A DNA stretch of 64,000 nucleotides from NCBI GenBank assembly GCA_032718475.1, contig JAUCBJ010001454.1:1-64000 (forward strand), given 5' to 3'. Made by a program: the position numbers and the translations under genes. This document shows, in pieces, positions 34,132-45,390 of the stretch (the stretch's first letter is position 1; every line of letters starts with the position of its first letter). This DNA is from Nemertoderma westbladi. Lineage: Eukaryota; Xenacoelomorpha; Nemertodermatida; Nemertodermatidae. The notes beneath the pieces are model-generated. The model was not told where the DNA came from. It worked only from the letters and a program-made list of their open reading frames with translations, and made no database searches.

Positions 34132-34283
34132 ATCCCCACTTCAAGGAGAGCAGTTTCTCTATGCTCCGTAACGATGACTCAGACGATGACACATTATACC
34201 GGACCACCAGTCCTAACGGTAAAGCCCACACGTTGCGTGGGAACGTCGTTGATGACGTAGACGACGAAGAGGAGAGTGATTAG
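34132..34283 (+). CDS. Last exon of an acidic-tailed protein (partial gene)
   Basis: A T-rich acceptor (TTATTTTTTAG, AG at 34130-34131) is followed by an open frame of 50 codons to TAG at 34281: DPHFKESSFSMLRNDDSDDD, then LYRTTSPNGKAHTLRG, then an Asp/Glu-rich tail ending EEESD. The composition is clearly protein-like and unlike the AT-rich surroundings. Ser/Thr next to acidic residues suggests casein kinase 2-type sites. AATAAA at 34665-34670 could be its poly(A) signal. Upstream exons were not found in the window; the adapter join at 32907 lies between here and any exon further left. The protein is not recognised. Confidence 0.6.
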
Positions 34284-34811
34284 GGTAGAGTGCAATCCTC
34301 CAATCGCAGTAGACCCAGTAGTGTAATACTAACATATTGCTGCTATAGTAACAAACCATGTCCAATGAACATTATTGGTGCGGTATTAGCTCATTCATAA
34401 CATTGTAGTTTATAGTGTAAAGATGTATTTTTGCTGCAACTATAAAATTCCATTCATTAATGAATTAGGTTGTTATTTATTTTTCTCGTGTTTCAATGTA
34501 TTAATTATGTACTTAAAGTCAATATTATATTGGAGATTGTATTAATCCAATATCATATATTCGAAATTAACTGTGAAATTGCTCTTATGACCAATTTGAC
34601 AGTTTTTAGCCGAACACTAATTTCGCATTGACTTCATATGATGCCGGTAATATTGTGTGCTCGTAATAAATGATTTAGTAGCTGATTGTCACTAATTATT
34701 ATCACTGTTGCTCCGCCCGGGTTCCTGCAGCTATTATTAGTTTGTTCGTGGCCGCCTGGGTTTGTGGTTAGAATGTTTGAACGTAAATAAATAATTATTT
34801 AATCAGAATTT
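34284..34811. other. 3' flank between convergent genes
   Basis: AT-rich sequence between the plus-strand exon and the minus-strand ORF. Probably the 3' untranslated regions of both; AATAAA at 34665-34670 (plus). No repeat seen. Confidence 0.4.
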
Positions 34812-37163
34812 CTACAGGGCCATCGTGTTATTTAATATCAAATTATCGGTATATAAATTTCTCGGATTATGATCAGTTCTATAGGGAATATCATTATCAA
34901 CAGGTCTATAATTACCCTTAATAGGGTTCACTATAGGAGTTTCTACTTCGCTAGCAGTATATATGCGTGTAGGCTCCACACCTTGCGCATGAGATACTTC
35001 AGACCTAACAGGTTGACACATTGTTACAGAGGGTGGTGGTATACCCTTTTTTAAGTTTACTAATTTATCGCGTTCAAGCGCGATACTTTGCTGCACTTCT
35101 TGCAACTCTAGCCTACTTTCCCTTACTGTGCCCTTGAATTGCTGGACAGTCTCCTGCATCTGCCCGAGCAGGATATCCATCCCCCGCCGTCTCTCGTCCA
35201 CCCATTCGACCGCCGAAGCGGGAGTCGCCAACGTTGTAGCGGGCGGACGAGGGACAACGGGCGACAAATTGTGAATATTTCGCTCGGGGTCCAGGACCTG
35301 AACTGTCTCCTGGGCAGTTCTGCGGGGCACAGGTAGCTTAGTGCTATGCAGAGGGAATTTAGAGGTAGTTTCAGGGAGCACAGGTATGTCTATCACCGAA
35401 GGGGTGATTTCAAGAACAGGCCTAATTATTTCAGGCTCATCTACTATAGTAGGGAGTCTTTCTATTGTAATTATTTGGTCTGTGGGTTCTGTACTCTCTA
35501 AGTTGTTGTTATTTAGTTGCCTTCTAACAGCTGGAGGCAAATCAGGCAATTTCGGTCGGTGGAATGTTCTTTTACGTCTGCTTAAGCGGGATCGATTTAC
35601 TCCGCCTTCAGTGTCGGTGGTATCGCCTTCCTCGGATGATGTATAACCTTGTCGTTTAGGAGTAGATCGATTCATCATCTGCATATTACTAGCTGTTAAC
35701 TGTTTATTTATGCAGTCTTGATTCTCCTGAATGTTTTCCAATTCTAATTGGGTGGTTTCTTCAGCCGCTTTCCGTTCTGCTTCTGCCACTTTTGCCTCTG
35801 CCGCTGCCTCTGCCTCTGCCGCTTTTGCCTCTGCCGCTGCCTCTGCTGCTTTTGCCTCTGCCGCTGCCTCTGCCGCTTTTGCCTTGGCCGCTGCCTCTGC
35901 CGCTTTTGCCTTGGCCGCTACCTCTGCCGCCTTTGCCTTGGCCGCTGCCGCCTTTCTTTCTGCTTCTGCAGCTACCACTGCTGCTTTCTTTCTGTCTTCT
36001 ATGCGTTTTTTCTTTACTTGTTCTTCCCTTTCTCTAGCGATGCGGAGTTGTTCATCGAATTTAGCTTGGTTCGCCGCTAACCTATCCACATCAATCGCAT
36101 CTAACACAAGTTTGGCTCCTTCGCTATTAGGGCTAAGTCCCTCTAGTCTTCTCCTCAACTCTTCATCTCCCACAAAACGCTGATAGTCTGACAGATAGAT
36201 ATCAATGGCATCCTTCTTATGCGGTTTCTCTGCCGTCGCTTCACTTTCCACTTGGGAAAAAGTAGCGTCTGTTGATTCTCCATGGGTTGAGCGCTCCTCC
36301 AACTGAGCCTTCCACTGAGCTGCTCCTTGAACCTGGCGACTCACCCGTTGAAACCAAGTCTTTACGGCAACTTGCAACGACGTGTCTTGTCTTCTTTTAG
36401 AAGCCTCCTCAAAGGCGGATAAGATTAGCCTAATTCGTAGAACTCTTTCTCTAACTTGATAAAGCAGCGATCCCTGCTCTTGAGGTCCTTGAGGTTGTTT
36501 AAACAGTTGTCTTTCTACTCGCTCCATAGAGCTGAAGAATCCCTGGGCGTATCCGGCTGCGGACCTCTTCCATACAGCTGGATCGATGGTTTCCTTGGCT
36601 ACTCCCATCCGGTGTATGTCTTCCCAGGCAGCTTCTGATAAATCAAACGGGAGTCCGGGTCCGGGGAAGTTCCATTGCGACTCGACAATAGACTTCAGTT
36701 CTTCACTAGTGTATCCCGCGTAGTTATCTCTAGTTGACCGTTGACTTCTCGCCCAATCGATCTGGTGTTCTTCCACCGCGATCAATAACCCAGCGAGCAC
36801 GGCTGCAGGAAGGATGAGAAGGGGATCCGTATAAACCGCATCCGTCATCTCTGCTCCGCTCTCGGGTGTCAGCTCTACAGTATCCTCACTACTGGAGCTG
36901 CTGGGCCGCTGAGGAATAAGTTCTTGACTAGTGGGTTGTTGCTGTTCCGCTGCCTTTTGGTCCCGCTTGACCTGAGCTCGGGTGCCTATGATAGACCTAC
37001 GATGTTGGACCAGCCTAGGTTCTGTTATTACTACTGGAGGGATGACCTTCCTCACAGTGGGAGGTGAACTGGATTTACGACCAGACGTTTGTACGTCTCT
37101 ATCTGAGTCGCAGATAGTTACATCTAATAAACTGTCTGACAGGTTCTGCTTAGTATCAGACAT
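34812..37163 (-). CDS. 783-residue charged coiled-coil protein, Gag-like
   Basis: Long intact minus-strand ORF from ATG at 37163 to the stop at 34812, GC-richer than its flanks. The N-terminal 110 residues are polar and Ser-rich. Residues about 110-300 form a globular, Trp-containing part (LLILPAAVLAGLLIAVEEHQ, WNFPGPGLPFDL, AAGYAQGFFSSMERVERQL). A Lys/Arg/Glu helix follows (about 360-400), then an array of AEAAAKAKAAEA-type repeats (about 400-470), then a basic patch SRLSRRKRTFHRPK, Pro-rich linkers, and a second helical segment (ILLGQMQETVQQFKG region, about 645-690). There is no zinc knuckle, protease or RT. The architecture suggests a structural (Gag-like) mobile-element or virus-derived protein, possibly domesticated, but no family is recognised; an ordinary cytoskeletal-type host gene remains possible. 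Confidence 0.65.
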   Translation of the reverse strand: MSDTKQNLSDSLLDVTICDSDRDVQTSGRKSSSPPTVRKVIPPVVITEPRLVQHRRSIIGTRAQVKRDQKAAEQQQPTSQELIPQRPSSSSSEDTVELTPESGAEMTDAVYTDPLLILPAAVLAGLLIAVEEHQIDWARSQRSTRDNYAGYTSEELKSIVESQWNFPGPGLPFDLSEAAWEDIHRMGVAKETIDPAVWKRSAAGYAQGFFSSMERVERQLFKQPQGPQEQGSLLYQVRERVLRIRLILSAFEEASKRRQDTSLQVAVKTWFQRVSRQVQGAAQWKAQLEERSTHGESTDATFSQVESEATAEKPHKKDAIDIYLSDYQRFVGDEELRRRLEGLSPNSEGAKLVLDAIDVDRLAANQAKFDEQLRIAREREEQVKKKRIEDRKKAAVVAAEAERKAAAAKAKAAEVAAKAKAAEAAAKAKAAEAAAEAKAAEAAAEAKAAEAEAAAEAKVAEAERKAAEETTQLELENIQENQDCINKQLTASNMQMMNRSTPKRQGYTSSEEGDTTDTEGGVNRSRLSRRKRTFHRPKLPDLPPAVRRQLNNNNLESTEPTDQIITIERLPTIVDEPEIIRPVLEITPSVIDIPVLPETTSKFPLHSTKLPVPRRTAQETVQVLDPERNIHNLSPVVPRPPATTLATPASAVEWVDERRRGMDILLGQMQETVQQFKGTVRESRLELQEVQQSIALERDKLVNLKKGIPPPSVTMCQPVRSEVSHAQGVEPTRIYTASEVETPIVNPIKGNYRPVDNDIPYRTDHNPRNLYTDNLILNNTMAL

Positions 37164-37300
37164 GACTATGTATACCGTTGAATGTCTACTGCTGTATTAC
37201 AGTCTAAGCAAGTCTAGTAACTCAGTATGAACTGCTAGCCTAGTAATTAATTACCGTTACTGCTACTCAGTGTAGCGTGATATATATATAATATATTAGA

Positions 37301-37545
37301 ATACCGGTATACTTATAGTATATATAACTATATAAGTATTATTACAGACTAGGTTTATCACAGAATACCGGTATAATTTTAGCACAAATATATATAAATA
37401 TATAATAGGCCTATCGGAATACCGGTATACAGCTTACAGTTTGTAGGATATATAATTCTGAAATAGAATTAATTACAAGTACCGGTATAATTTCAGCCTA
37501 GATTTATAGAAATAAAGATAATAGGCCTATCGTAAATACCGGTAT
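37301..37545. promoter_or_regulatory. Five spaced ATACCGGTAT palindromes
   Basis: ATACCGGTAT at 37301, 37365, 37419 and 37536, plus GTACCGGTAT at 37479, spaced 54-64 bp, all upstream of the minus-strand ORF that starts at 37163. Two intervals also carry ATAGGCCTAT. They may be repeated factor-binding sites in its promoter or an eroded tandem repeat of about 60 bp. Confidence 0.5.
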
Positions 37546-38486
37546 ATCAATTATTTCAAATAATTGAATTTCTGTTACTTTAGGGTTACTTTGTTACTTT
37601 ACTTACTTTATTACCGTTATTTGAGCAGTAATCCAACTGATATTGAGACCTAATTGTTATATGGTAGGCCTACTATTTATAAATCGTTAGATTTGATTTA
37701 TAATTTATATATACCCGTTTTAATGGGTTTTGTCAATGTTTGAAATAAATGTTATTATTTCTGGGGGTAATCACTACACAAAGCGGTGCGCTTTCAGTGA
37801 AGTGTTACGTATAGGACACTAAAACAAATAATTCTAATTTACCTAAGTTACTTAATACTACAAATTACGTACAATTCGGGTGAGATTACAATCTCTAAAT
37901 AAATGCAAAAATTTACAAAAACGCAAAATACGAATTTTTAGGGTAATTTTACAAGAAGTCTACAAACCAGCCTAACAAAGGGTTAGAAAACCGGTTATTA
38001 CACGGACAGGGTACTACGGTATTTGAAATAATAAGTAGTAGTAAATACACTGCGTTGTCTAGATAGGAAAATGCCACCGCCTGACGACCTATAGCCGTAT
38101 CGCTATAGGTTCTACGTTATGTATCACGGAGTGTTCCTACCTAGAAGTTAATAGAGCTAATCGAATGTGCCTATCAACCACTTTACAACACAGATATAAT
38201 GCCTACAATAATTACTTCGGAAAGTACGGTACACTAAACCCTAAATTAGGTACGAGTACTTGTATAACAAATAATCAGTAGTTAAATATACTTGAACAGC
38301 TAAAAGAACCACGGCATCTGCTGGAGTGACCGATGCACAAAATCACCAGTCTTTACCTACGCCGAGCAGCCCGTGTAGTACCGGGGTTAATTTAACTATA
38401 ACGGTATGTATAACAAACACAATTACTGTAGGAACAAACTTAGGGACTTGAATGTTGCGAATAATCGCATAAACTCTGAATAATAA
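37546..38486. other. AT-rich upstream region, nothing recognised
   Basis: No ORF or repeat that I can support. It could hold an untranslated leader of the minus-strand ORF. Confidence 0.4.
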
Positions 38487-39055
38487 ATATTACGCTACGC
38501 GTACAAACTACTCAAACAAAATACAGACCGAACACTGACAGACTACTATCAAGCCTAAACAAACTACGGTATATGCAGACTCCGAAATGATTAGGGAGTA
38601 TGCGCTCTAACCCAGTAGTGCGACTTATTCTTTAGTTGGGGGTTTACCTTACAGCGTTCGCTGCCCCTACTGCCTAATCGTACTTAATCGGACAGATGAT
38701 CTACACACGCGGCAATCCGTTCAGACCTAATAACAGCCAGACAACTATCCAGCCTACAAATTATCTAAATAAAATTATACGCTACCCGTACAGACTTACA
38801 CAAACAAAGCACAGACTAAACGATGGCAGACTACTCTCAAGCCTAAATAAACTACAGGACATGCAGACTCCGAAATGATTAGGGAGTATGCGCTCTAACC
38901 CAGTAGTGCGACTTATTCTTTAGTTGGGGGTTTACCTTACAGCGTGGCTGCCCCTACTTCCTAACCGTACTTAATCGGACAAGTGCTCTACACACACTGC
39001 AATTCGTTCGGACTTAACAGCAATCAGACAACAGCTCAGCCTACAAATTGTCTGT
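38487..39055. repeat. Tandem duplication of a 288-bp unit
   Basis: Two copies with period about 287-288 bp, sharing TCCGAAATGATTAGGGAGTA, CAGTAGTGCGACTTATTC and TTTAGTTGGGGGTTTACC. Differences are scattered. No coding content. Confidence 0.9.
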
Positions 39056-41285
39056 ACAATCTGATCAGGTTTACACGCCTTCTGTTCAATACTGGCCTAC
39101 AAATAAATAAAACTGACAGAAATAGGCCTAAGTAAAATCCCAATAAAAACCAGGCGTCCCCGATTAATTATTAAGACCTACCGGCATATATAATCAAATC
39201 GAATAATACTGCTGTACTTATACGGAAGTAGGTACCGGTCCGGATGATCAGGCAGTCAGGCCTACTGGTTACCGGTCGACCGGTACTTTCGACTTTATTG
39301 CTTACTGCAATAAAGAAGCTATATCCTTTAATGTTCGCGCTTTCAGACCTTTGGCAGTTTAACCCGCCAAATTAGAATGTCTTCTAGATAATAAATCGCT
39401 TTTTAGTCTATGACAAGTATTTGATTCACTACACTAGTCGAAACCAATCCGTGCGCGACCATTCACCCGCTGGATATTCCCGGGAGATTGGGTTCGACGG
39501 TTTAATTTTTATTGCTATGTAAGCCTAATGTATTATTCGACTGACAGTATTATATAATCTCTGACAATATTATTCACCTTCGGTAATATTAACAGTTCCT
39601 TTAGGACGTGGCGCTTTATCTATATAAACAGAGTTATGACTTAAACTACTCACAACGATATGGCTTAATTATAATTCACATATATGGCGCATTCTTTAGG
39701 AATTGCTTCTTTAACAGACTCACTCATACACTATGCTGCACAATACTGCACACTAATCTGCCAATCTTCACTGATTTTAGTCACATATAAAAGGAACACA
39801 GGCTGACTCATGTAGGGTCTATCAAATAACATTAGATTCACTTCAAACCACTTTAACATAAGTCACAATCATTATTGGTAACCTTTCTCTCTTACCTTAG
39901 GTATATCAAGAATATTGGGTTGCGGGGTTATTTATCGTTATTCCAAATATAATTATTCATCAACCATATTATGAAGAACTGACAGCAAATAGCAGTATAA
40001 AACAACAAGTCAGTACCGGTATGTCAGCAATGAGACATAGGCATGCAGGTCCGTCCGTTAAAGGATATATGCCCTTTATAATTAAACCTACTAGTGTACG
40101 ACTAAAAAGCAGTACAGCACAAAATACTTCCAAGCCGTTCTTTCTTTGGCTCAAGACTGAATGTAAACACTGCACATAGGCATTGCGTCATTTATCGGAA
40201 ATTTTCTGTACAAGGAGCCACAAAAACGCTCTAATTGGCTGACTGAACTGAGAGACGCCGTAGAACAAAGGAAATCAACACGTATGAATGTCAGCTGTTA
40301 ACCGTAGTCATAGTAACTACTGTTCAAGAGTAGCTATCACCCCTTTGCGTCACGAATTGCCATAGAATCATAAAATATGCCTTTCACAGTACACATACGG
40401 AGGAAATAGGTCTTAGATCCTCTAAAAACACCGATACAGCAATAATACGGTCTCTTACACTTATTAAATCAACTACAGAGTATTTTAATGTAAAAGATAA
40501 TAAAATAACGGGGCAATTCAGCAAAGGCTTTTACATCAGCTGTGAGCGCAGACTCAGATACACGATTTACCTCAAAGTAATCAGGTAATAAATACCCTGT
40601 AATTGTTTAGAAGCTTCTCAAAGTGGGTCTTCAAAACATTATTGAGACATCATCTGGAGTTCAAGGTTAACCTTGGTGGTTGGTTGGCTTTTCCTCCAGT
40701 CAGTGAGCAGTCAGCAGTCAGTGAGCAGGTTAATTGATTGCCGTGCCTGGGCTGATTGCTCAGCATTGTTTGTCATCAACCTGCTGGTTTAAGCTCCTTC
40801 AGAATATAAGAGTATCATATAACCTACAAGCCGTGAAATATAAATTCATAACCCGAACAGCGATCTCACTAGCAACTGAACTATTATGAGATTATAATTT
40901 CTAATAATTCAATGTTCGGCGGATATTGGAATATTTATTTGTTTAATAAATAAACTCGACTACAAATGAATGGGCAATCCACAGTCGTTCCTTATTGTAG
41001 ACAGAAAACGTTGTTGTTACAATCATAAGACAAGTTTGCTAAATAAGCAGGCATATAAATTATCAGTTATGTATTATTATAGTCAGTTTGTGGCCGAGGT
41101 TACATTGTAGATTCCTTTATGAACTGTAAATGTATCAATTTGCATATGAGACTACAGTATTTGATTTTTATAGATTTGTAATAATTTTGCGAATAATTGT
41201 TATATTTATTTATTATTTGCTAAGAGAATCATTATTACCCGACTGTCAATTAAAATTGTCGAATTGCGTCATTTAATCATTTAGT
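39056..41285. other. Unassigned AT-rich DNA
   Basis: No gene found. Local features only: ACCGGTCGACCGGT near 39275, a short palindrome CAAGGTTAACCTTG near 40662, and CAGTCAGTGAGCAG direct repeats near 40697-40730. Confidence 0.4.
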
Positions 41286-41286
41286 C

Positions 41287-42275
41287 ATTTCATTTCTGAT
41301 GTCAGTTTTTACGACTGACCAACTCTAGGCTGTCTGTGTCTGTATGTATGTCTGTTTGTCTGTCAGTCTGTCTGTCAAAAAATAAGGTAGCATATCATGT
41401 AATAAAAACATTCGCTATGGGGTTTTCTAGGTCTCTGATTTCATTTCTGATGTCCTTTTTTACGACTGACCAACTCTAGGCTGACTGTGTCTGTATGTAT
41501 GTATGTTTGTCTGTCAGTCTGTTTGTCAAAAAATAAGGAAGCATATTATGTAATAAAAACATTCGCTATGGGGGTTTTCTAGGTCTCTGATTTCATTTCT
41601 GATGTCAGTTTTTACGACTGACCAACTCTAGGCTGTCTGTGTCTGTATGTATGTCTGTTTGTCTATCAGTCTGTCTGTCAAAAACTAAGGAAGCATATTA
41701 TGTCACACAGTGTGTCGTGAGTCGAGCCAGGCGTGAAAACTGACATCAGAAATGAAATCAGAGACCTGGAAAACCCCCACTTATTTTTTGACAGACAGAC
41801 TGACAGACAGACAAACAGATATACAGACATACATACAGACACAGACAGCCTAGAGTTGGTCAGTCGTAAAAACTGACATCAGAAATGAAATCAGAGACCT
41901 GGAAAACCCCCATGGCGAATGTTTTCATTACATAATAGGCTTCCGTATTTTTTGACTGACAGACAAACAGACATACAGACATACATACAGACACAGACAG
42001 CCTAGAGTTGGTCAGTCGTAAAAACTGACATCAGAAATGAAATCAGAGACCTGGAAAACCCCCATGGCGAATGTTTTCATTACATAATATGCTTCCGTAT
42101 TTTTTGACTGACAGACAAACAGACATACATACAGACACAGACAGCCTAGAGTTGGTCAGTCGTAAAAACTGACATCAGAAATGAGATCAGCTACCTGGAA
42201 AACCCCCATGGCGAATGTTTTTATTACATAATATGCTTCCTTATTTTTTGACAGACAGACTGACAGACATTTTAT
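41287..42275. repeat. Foldback of about 151-bp repeats
   Basis: The left half has three direct copies (period 151-152 bp) of TTTCATTTCTGATGTCAG, then GACTGACCAACTCTAGG, then a TCTGTCTGTATGTATG stretch and AACATTCGCTATGGGG. From about 41730 the same repeats run in the opposite direction (AAACTGACATCAGAAATGAA) for about four copies. The centre is near 41705-41730. Such a structure could form a long hairpin; it resembles a foldback transposon. Confidence 0.9.
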
Positions 42276-42785
42276 TACCAGTACCAGCAGGCCTTTATAT
42301 TCCATTATACTTACTGCTCTACAGCCCTACCAAAAACCAAAACAACCAATTAAAATTTGAAATTACCACTTAATTTTGTTATGAGGAAGAGTACTGAACA
42401 TGTAATGGGTGTGTCAGCTATCAGACTGACATGTTTAGGTGGCCATAGAGCTCCTAGTACTTCGTGGCATAACACCTAGGCCATAGTACAGTAGGTGTGA
42501 CCTAACTGTTATGCCATAGTAGTGAAAGGGTTAAGATGCATATATTTGAATATAAGATTGTACACTGCAGCTACTTGTGTATTATTCACAGACTGTATTC
42601 CATGGAGTGGCTGAATTGTGCCACTTATTACTTCTTTGTTTTTATTTAAGCGACTTTTTGTTCGACCAAAAACTCACTTAATAAATTGGCTAATTTGACT
42701 GTAAAATAGTGGGTAATTTTATCAACTAGCTAGTTTTTGATAATTTAATTTGATTATCCCGCTTTAATTCACCAACGCAAATTCT
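42276..42785. other. Unassigned AT-rich DNA
   Basis: No gene or repeat recognised. Confidence 0.4.
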
Positions 42786-42789
42786 TTCA

Positions 42790-43212
42790 AGTTGCCGTAA
42801 AAGTTGGGCCCATGTGAAGAATACCTGACTTCCTGCCGTTATATTTCACTTTGCAGTTACCGCCATGTGAAGAATACCAGGTTTTCACCAAAAACACAAG
42901 TTACAGAAGGGCCGAATCTAACCAAAACAATAAACGAATTAGTATATGTACAGGTTATAAGACAGAAATAAGCGCTATAAAACACTTAATAAAGATAAAT
43001 TAAAAAACATAAAAAATCTTCATATAAAAATTCCAATAAAAATTCGACCGAAAAGTGAAATCCTGGGCATCTTCACATGGGCGAAAAGTTGAGCAACTTT
43101 TACAGGAACTTTTTTAAGTGTTTACATGGAGCAACTTGATCGGCAACCTGGGTTGCTCTACAAGTTGCCGAGAAAGTTGCTCTAAAAGTTGCCACGTGTA
43201 AACAGGCCTTAA
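42790..43212. repeat. Decayed inverted-repeat element
   Basis: CCCATGTGAAGAATACC near 42809 and TCTTCACATGGGCG near 43070 face each other, and AAGTTGCC-type repeats occur at both ends, the right end finishing CACGTGTAAACAGGCC. It looks like an old MITE; ends and target duplication are unclear. Confidence 0.5.
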
Positions 43213-43277
43213 GAAACAGACATTTACCAATTCCCCATAGGAAACGGGTACTCATTCATTTTACCGATTAAATTATA

Positions 43278-43518
43278 TTCACCACTTTTTCAAAACAACG
43301 GTGTATATTAATATAGATTAAAAAAATTAATTAAAATTATTAACTAAAATTATTATTTAATTAATTTTAAAATATTATTATTATATTACTAAAATTATCA
43401 GCCAAAATAAAACTAAAAGGTTGTAGTTTTATTTTGGCTGATGAAGACCGTGCAATGAGGCCGATAATTTCCATTATAATCTATATTAATATACACCGTT
43501 GTTTTGGAAAGTGGTGAA
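43278..43518. mobile_element. MITE-like element with nested hairpin
   Basis: Terminal inverted repeats of about 42 bp (TTCACCACTTTTTCAAAACA start; right end GTTTTGGAAAGTGGTGAA) flank an AT-rich core. Inside is a separate 17-bp perfect stem, TCAGCCAAAATAAAACT against AGTTTTATTTTGGCTGA, with a 10-nt loop (43398-43441). No clear target duplication. Confidence 0.75.
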
Positions 43519-44423
43519 TCTCTACTATATCTATTATTATCTATTATATATAATGTAATATAATTTATATTATATTATATATTTGAATTTACAGGATACA
43601 GTAACTGAAGAGTGAACGCCCAGAAAAACGACTGCCTAACATAATTATCGGTCTCAAATGGGTAAATCCCATATCCACCCGACTTTAGCTTATTGTTCCT
43701 GATGTGTAAATTTTATTGGTTTCATTAGACAAAGGATATCATGACAACCATAAAAGCTCGTTGCGTTAATAATTATTGCCACACAAATATAAAAAGGTAC
43801 AAGTCCTGGCAATTAATTGAAAAAGAAAATAACATTTTATTCAAAAATTTAAACATTTCTTCCCTCTGTCAGTTTCAACAGCGCGAAAAAAGGTTGGACT
43901 TTTATGCCCGCTCACACTTTTATTACATTCACATGTGGAACTCCAATCATCGAGCTCTACTTCCAGTTCCAGGTCCGTTACAAACAACTACTGATACTAC
44001 ACTATACATTCAGTATGGCAGGAAATCCCATTAACATAAAATGTGGACTTTATTATGTATTAAGTGCATTTCATTACTTATTTAATTTAATGCAAAGTTT
44101 AATTTTTTCCCAATGAAATATATCTATATTTATATTTAATTGATATTATATTAAACAATACCTCATCGGAAAGTCGGAAAGAAATGTTTCAATTGTTGAA
44201 TAAAATAACATACTGTACAGTACTCGTAAACTGTATTTAACTTGACTCGCTGCGCTCGACGAATAAACCGAATCGTACTGTTTGCCTATAAAGTGATAAC
44301 TTTTTTATCAATTTGATATAAATAGTTAATTTTTAAGAACATCTTGCGAAATTTATAAATAGTTAATTTTTAAGAACATCTTTCGAAATTTATCAATTTT
44401 GATAGTAATTACGAAACCACGTG
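43519..44423. other. Upstream flank of the three-exon gene
   Basis: AT-rich. Contains a 45-bp direct duplication (GTTAATTTTTAAGAACATCTT near 44325 and 44360). Probably holds the promoter and 5' untranslated region of the gene starting at 44424; an in-frame TAA upstream of that ATG supports the start. Confidence 0.45.
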
Positions 44424-44582
44424 ATGGCTTATATAATTGGACAATCTTCAGCATGCGAAGGAAGCAAGAAAAAAGTAAGAATACAAGAAGATGTGGAGAT
44501 AGCTTCTCCTACAATGACAACTGAAGATTCTGATGAACCTATTGAAGACATTGGTGAAGAGTTACAGAAACTGAGGAATAAG
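44424..44582 (+). CDS. Exon 1 of a 169-residue coiled-coil protein (LURAP/FAM89/FAM167-like)
   Basis: Three exons, 44424-44582, 48216-48359 and 52298-52504, join without frame change (all phase 0) into 169 residues. Exon 1 (53 codons) starts MAYIIGQSSACEGSKKKVR, is acidic in the middle (TTEDSDEPIEDIGEE), and ends ELQKLRNK before AAG/GTAAAT. Exon 2 continues the heptads with IVELKEMDRALIAQFMLLRA, giving a coiled coil of about residues 46-78. Its Leu/Asp/Gln spacing resembles the conserved core of the small leucine-repeat adaptors LURAP1, FAM89 and FAM167, some of which scaffold kinases acting on actomyosin. The family call is from memory of the pattern and moderate at best; the gene model is strong because every splice site and phase agrees. 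Confidence 0.8.
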
Positions 44583-45083
44583 GTAAATTATCCAACCTTC
44601 GCTTTTTCTTTAAGTTAACATCTATAGACATTGGAAATATTGTACAACCGTGTGAGCAATCTTATCTGATACAATCTGATCAATTAAACATAGTTTTCTA
44701 AAATAATTTTGGTATCGGTAACAACTCTATACGGTAGTTCAAAGTAGCCCTTTGAGATTGGTCGAAGAATGAAATGTATAAAATATTGAGAATATTTGAT
44801 TATTTGAATATTACATGCGAACACCCTGTACCAACAGTATCTTTCGCTCAAATATTTCAATTTCTGAGCTTATGTCTACAACTGCAGTTAAATCCACATT
44901 GCTGACATGGACATACAGTAACATTTAATTATTGAACATTTAGATTTATTTATGAACTGTCAAACAAACATTCCGATACCGTCGGTAGTTCACCGCTTTG
45001 CTAACTGTACTACCATCTGAGCTGGAGAATGTATCAACCCGGACATTTTTATTTGTATTACTATTTACCCCTAAGGGAGGAGT

Positions 45084-45108
45084 GGGGGGGGGGGGGGGGG
45101 GGGGGGGG
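45084..45108 (+). repeat. Poly-G tract (25 G)
   Basis: Longest homopolymer in the window. Confidence 0.95.
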
Positions 45109-45199
45109 ATTCACGGCTTTTAGGCATGTGTTCAAAAAAATTTCTCAGAGAATTAACAGGTAGATTTTGCAATGGAGATAATGAATGCTTCAATTGTCC

Positions 45200-45390
45200 C
45201 CAAAAAAAAACGCAAGCAAAAAGTCGGCAGATGCCAGAGGCGGCCCGAAGATTCCTCCTCCGACAGCTGCTTCCTGAAGGTAGGGTTGGACGCTATTATC
45301 GACCCCAGTGGATGAAAGGCTGAGTGAACCCTGTTGTTGCAGGCCCAGCGCTGAACCAATTGACTTACATCCCTTTTTATTGTTAGTTAT
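45200..45390 (-). mobile_element. tRNA-derived SINE, minus strand
   Basis: The reverse complement reads GTAAGTCAATTGGTTCAGCGC (A-box-like), then GGGTTCACTCAGCC (B-box region), then TTTCATCCACTGGGGTC and a GC-rich body with TCTTCGGGCCGCCTCTGGC. The same order of motifs occurs in the plus-strand copy at 47815-48170, so this is one SINE family. Confidence 0.65.

Noticed and set aside
35731-36183. Plus-strand Ala/Ser- and Leu/Pro-rich ORFs
   Set aside because: Antisense of the AEAAAKAKA repeat part of the minus-strand 783-codon ORF.
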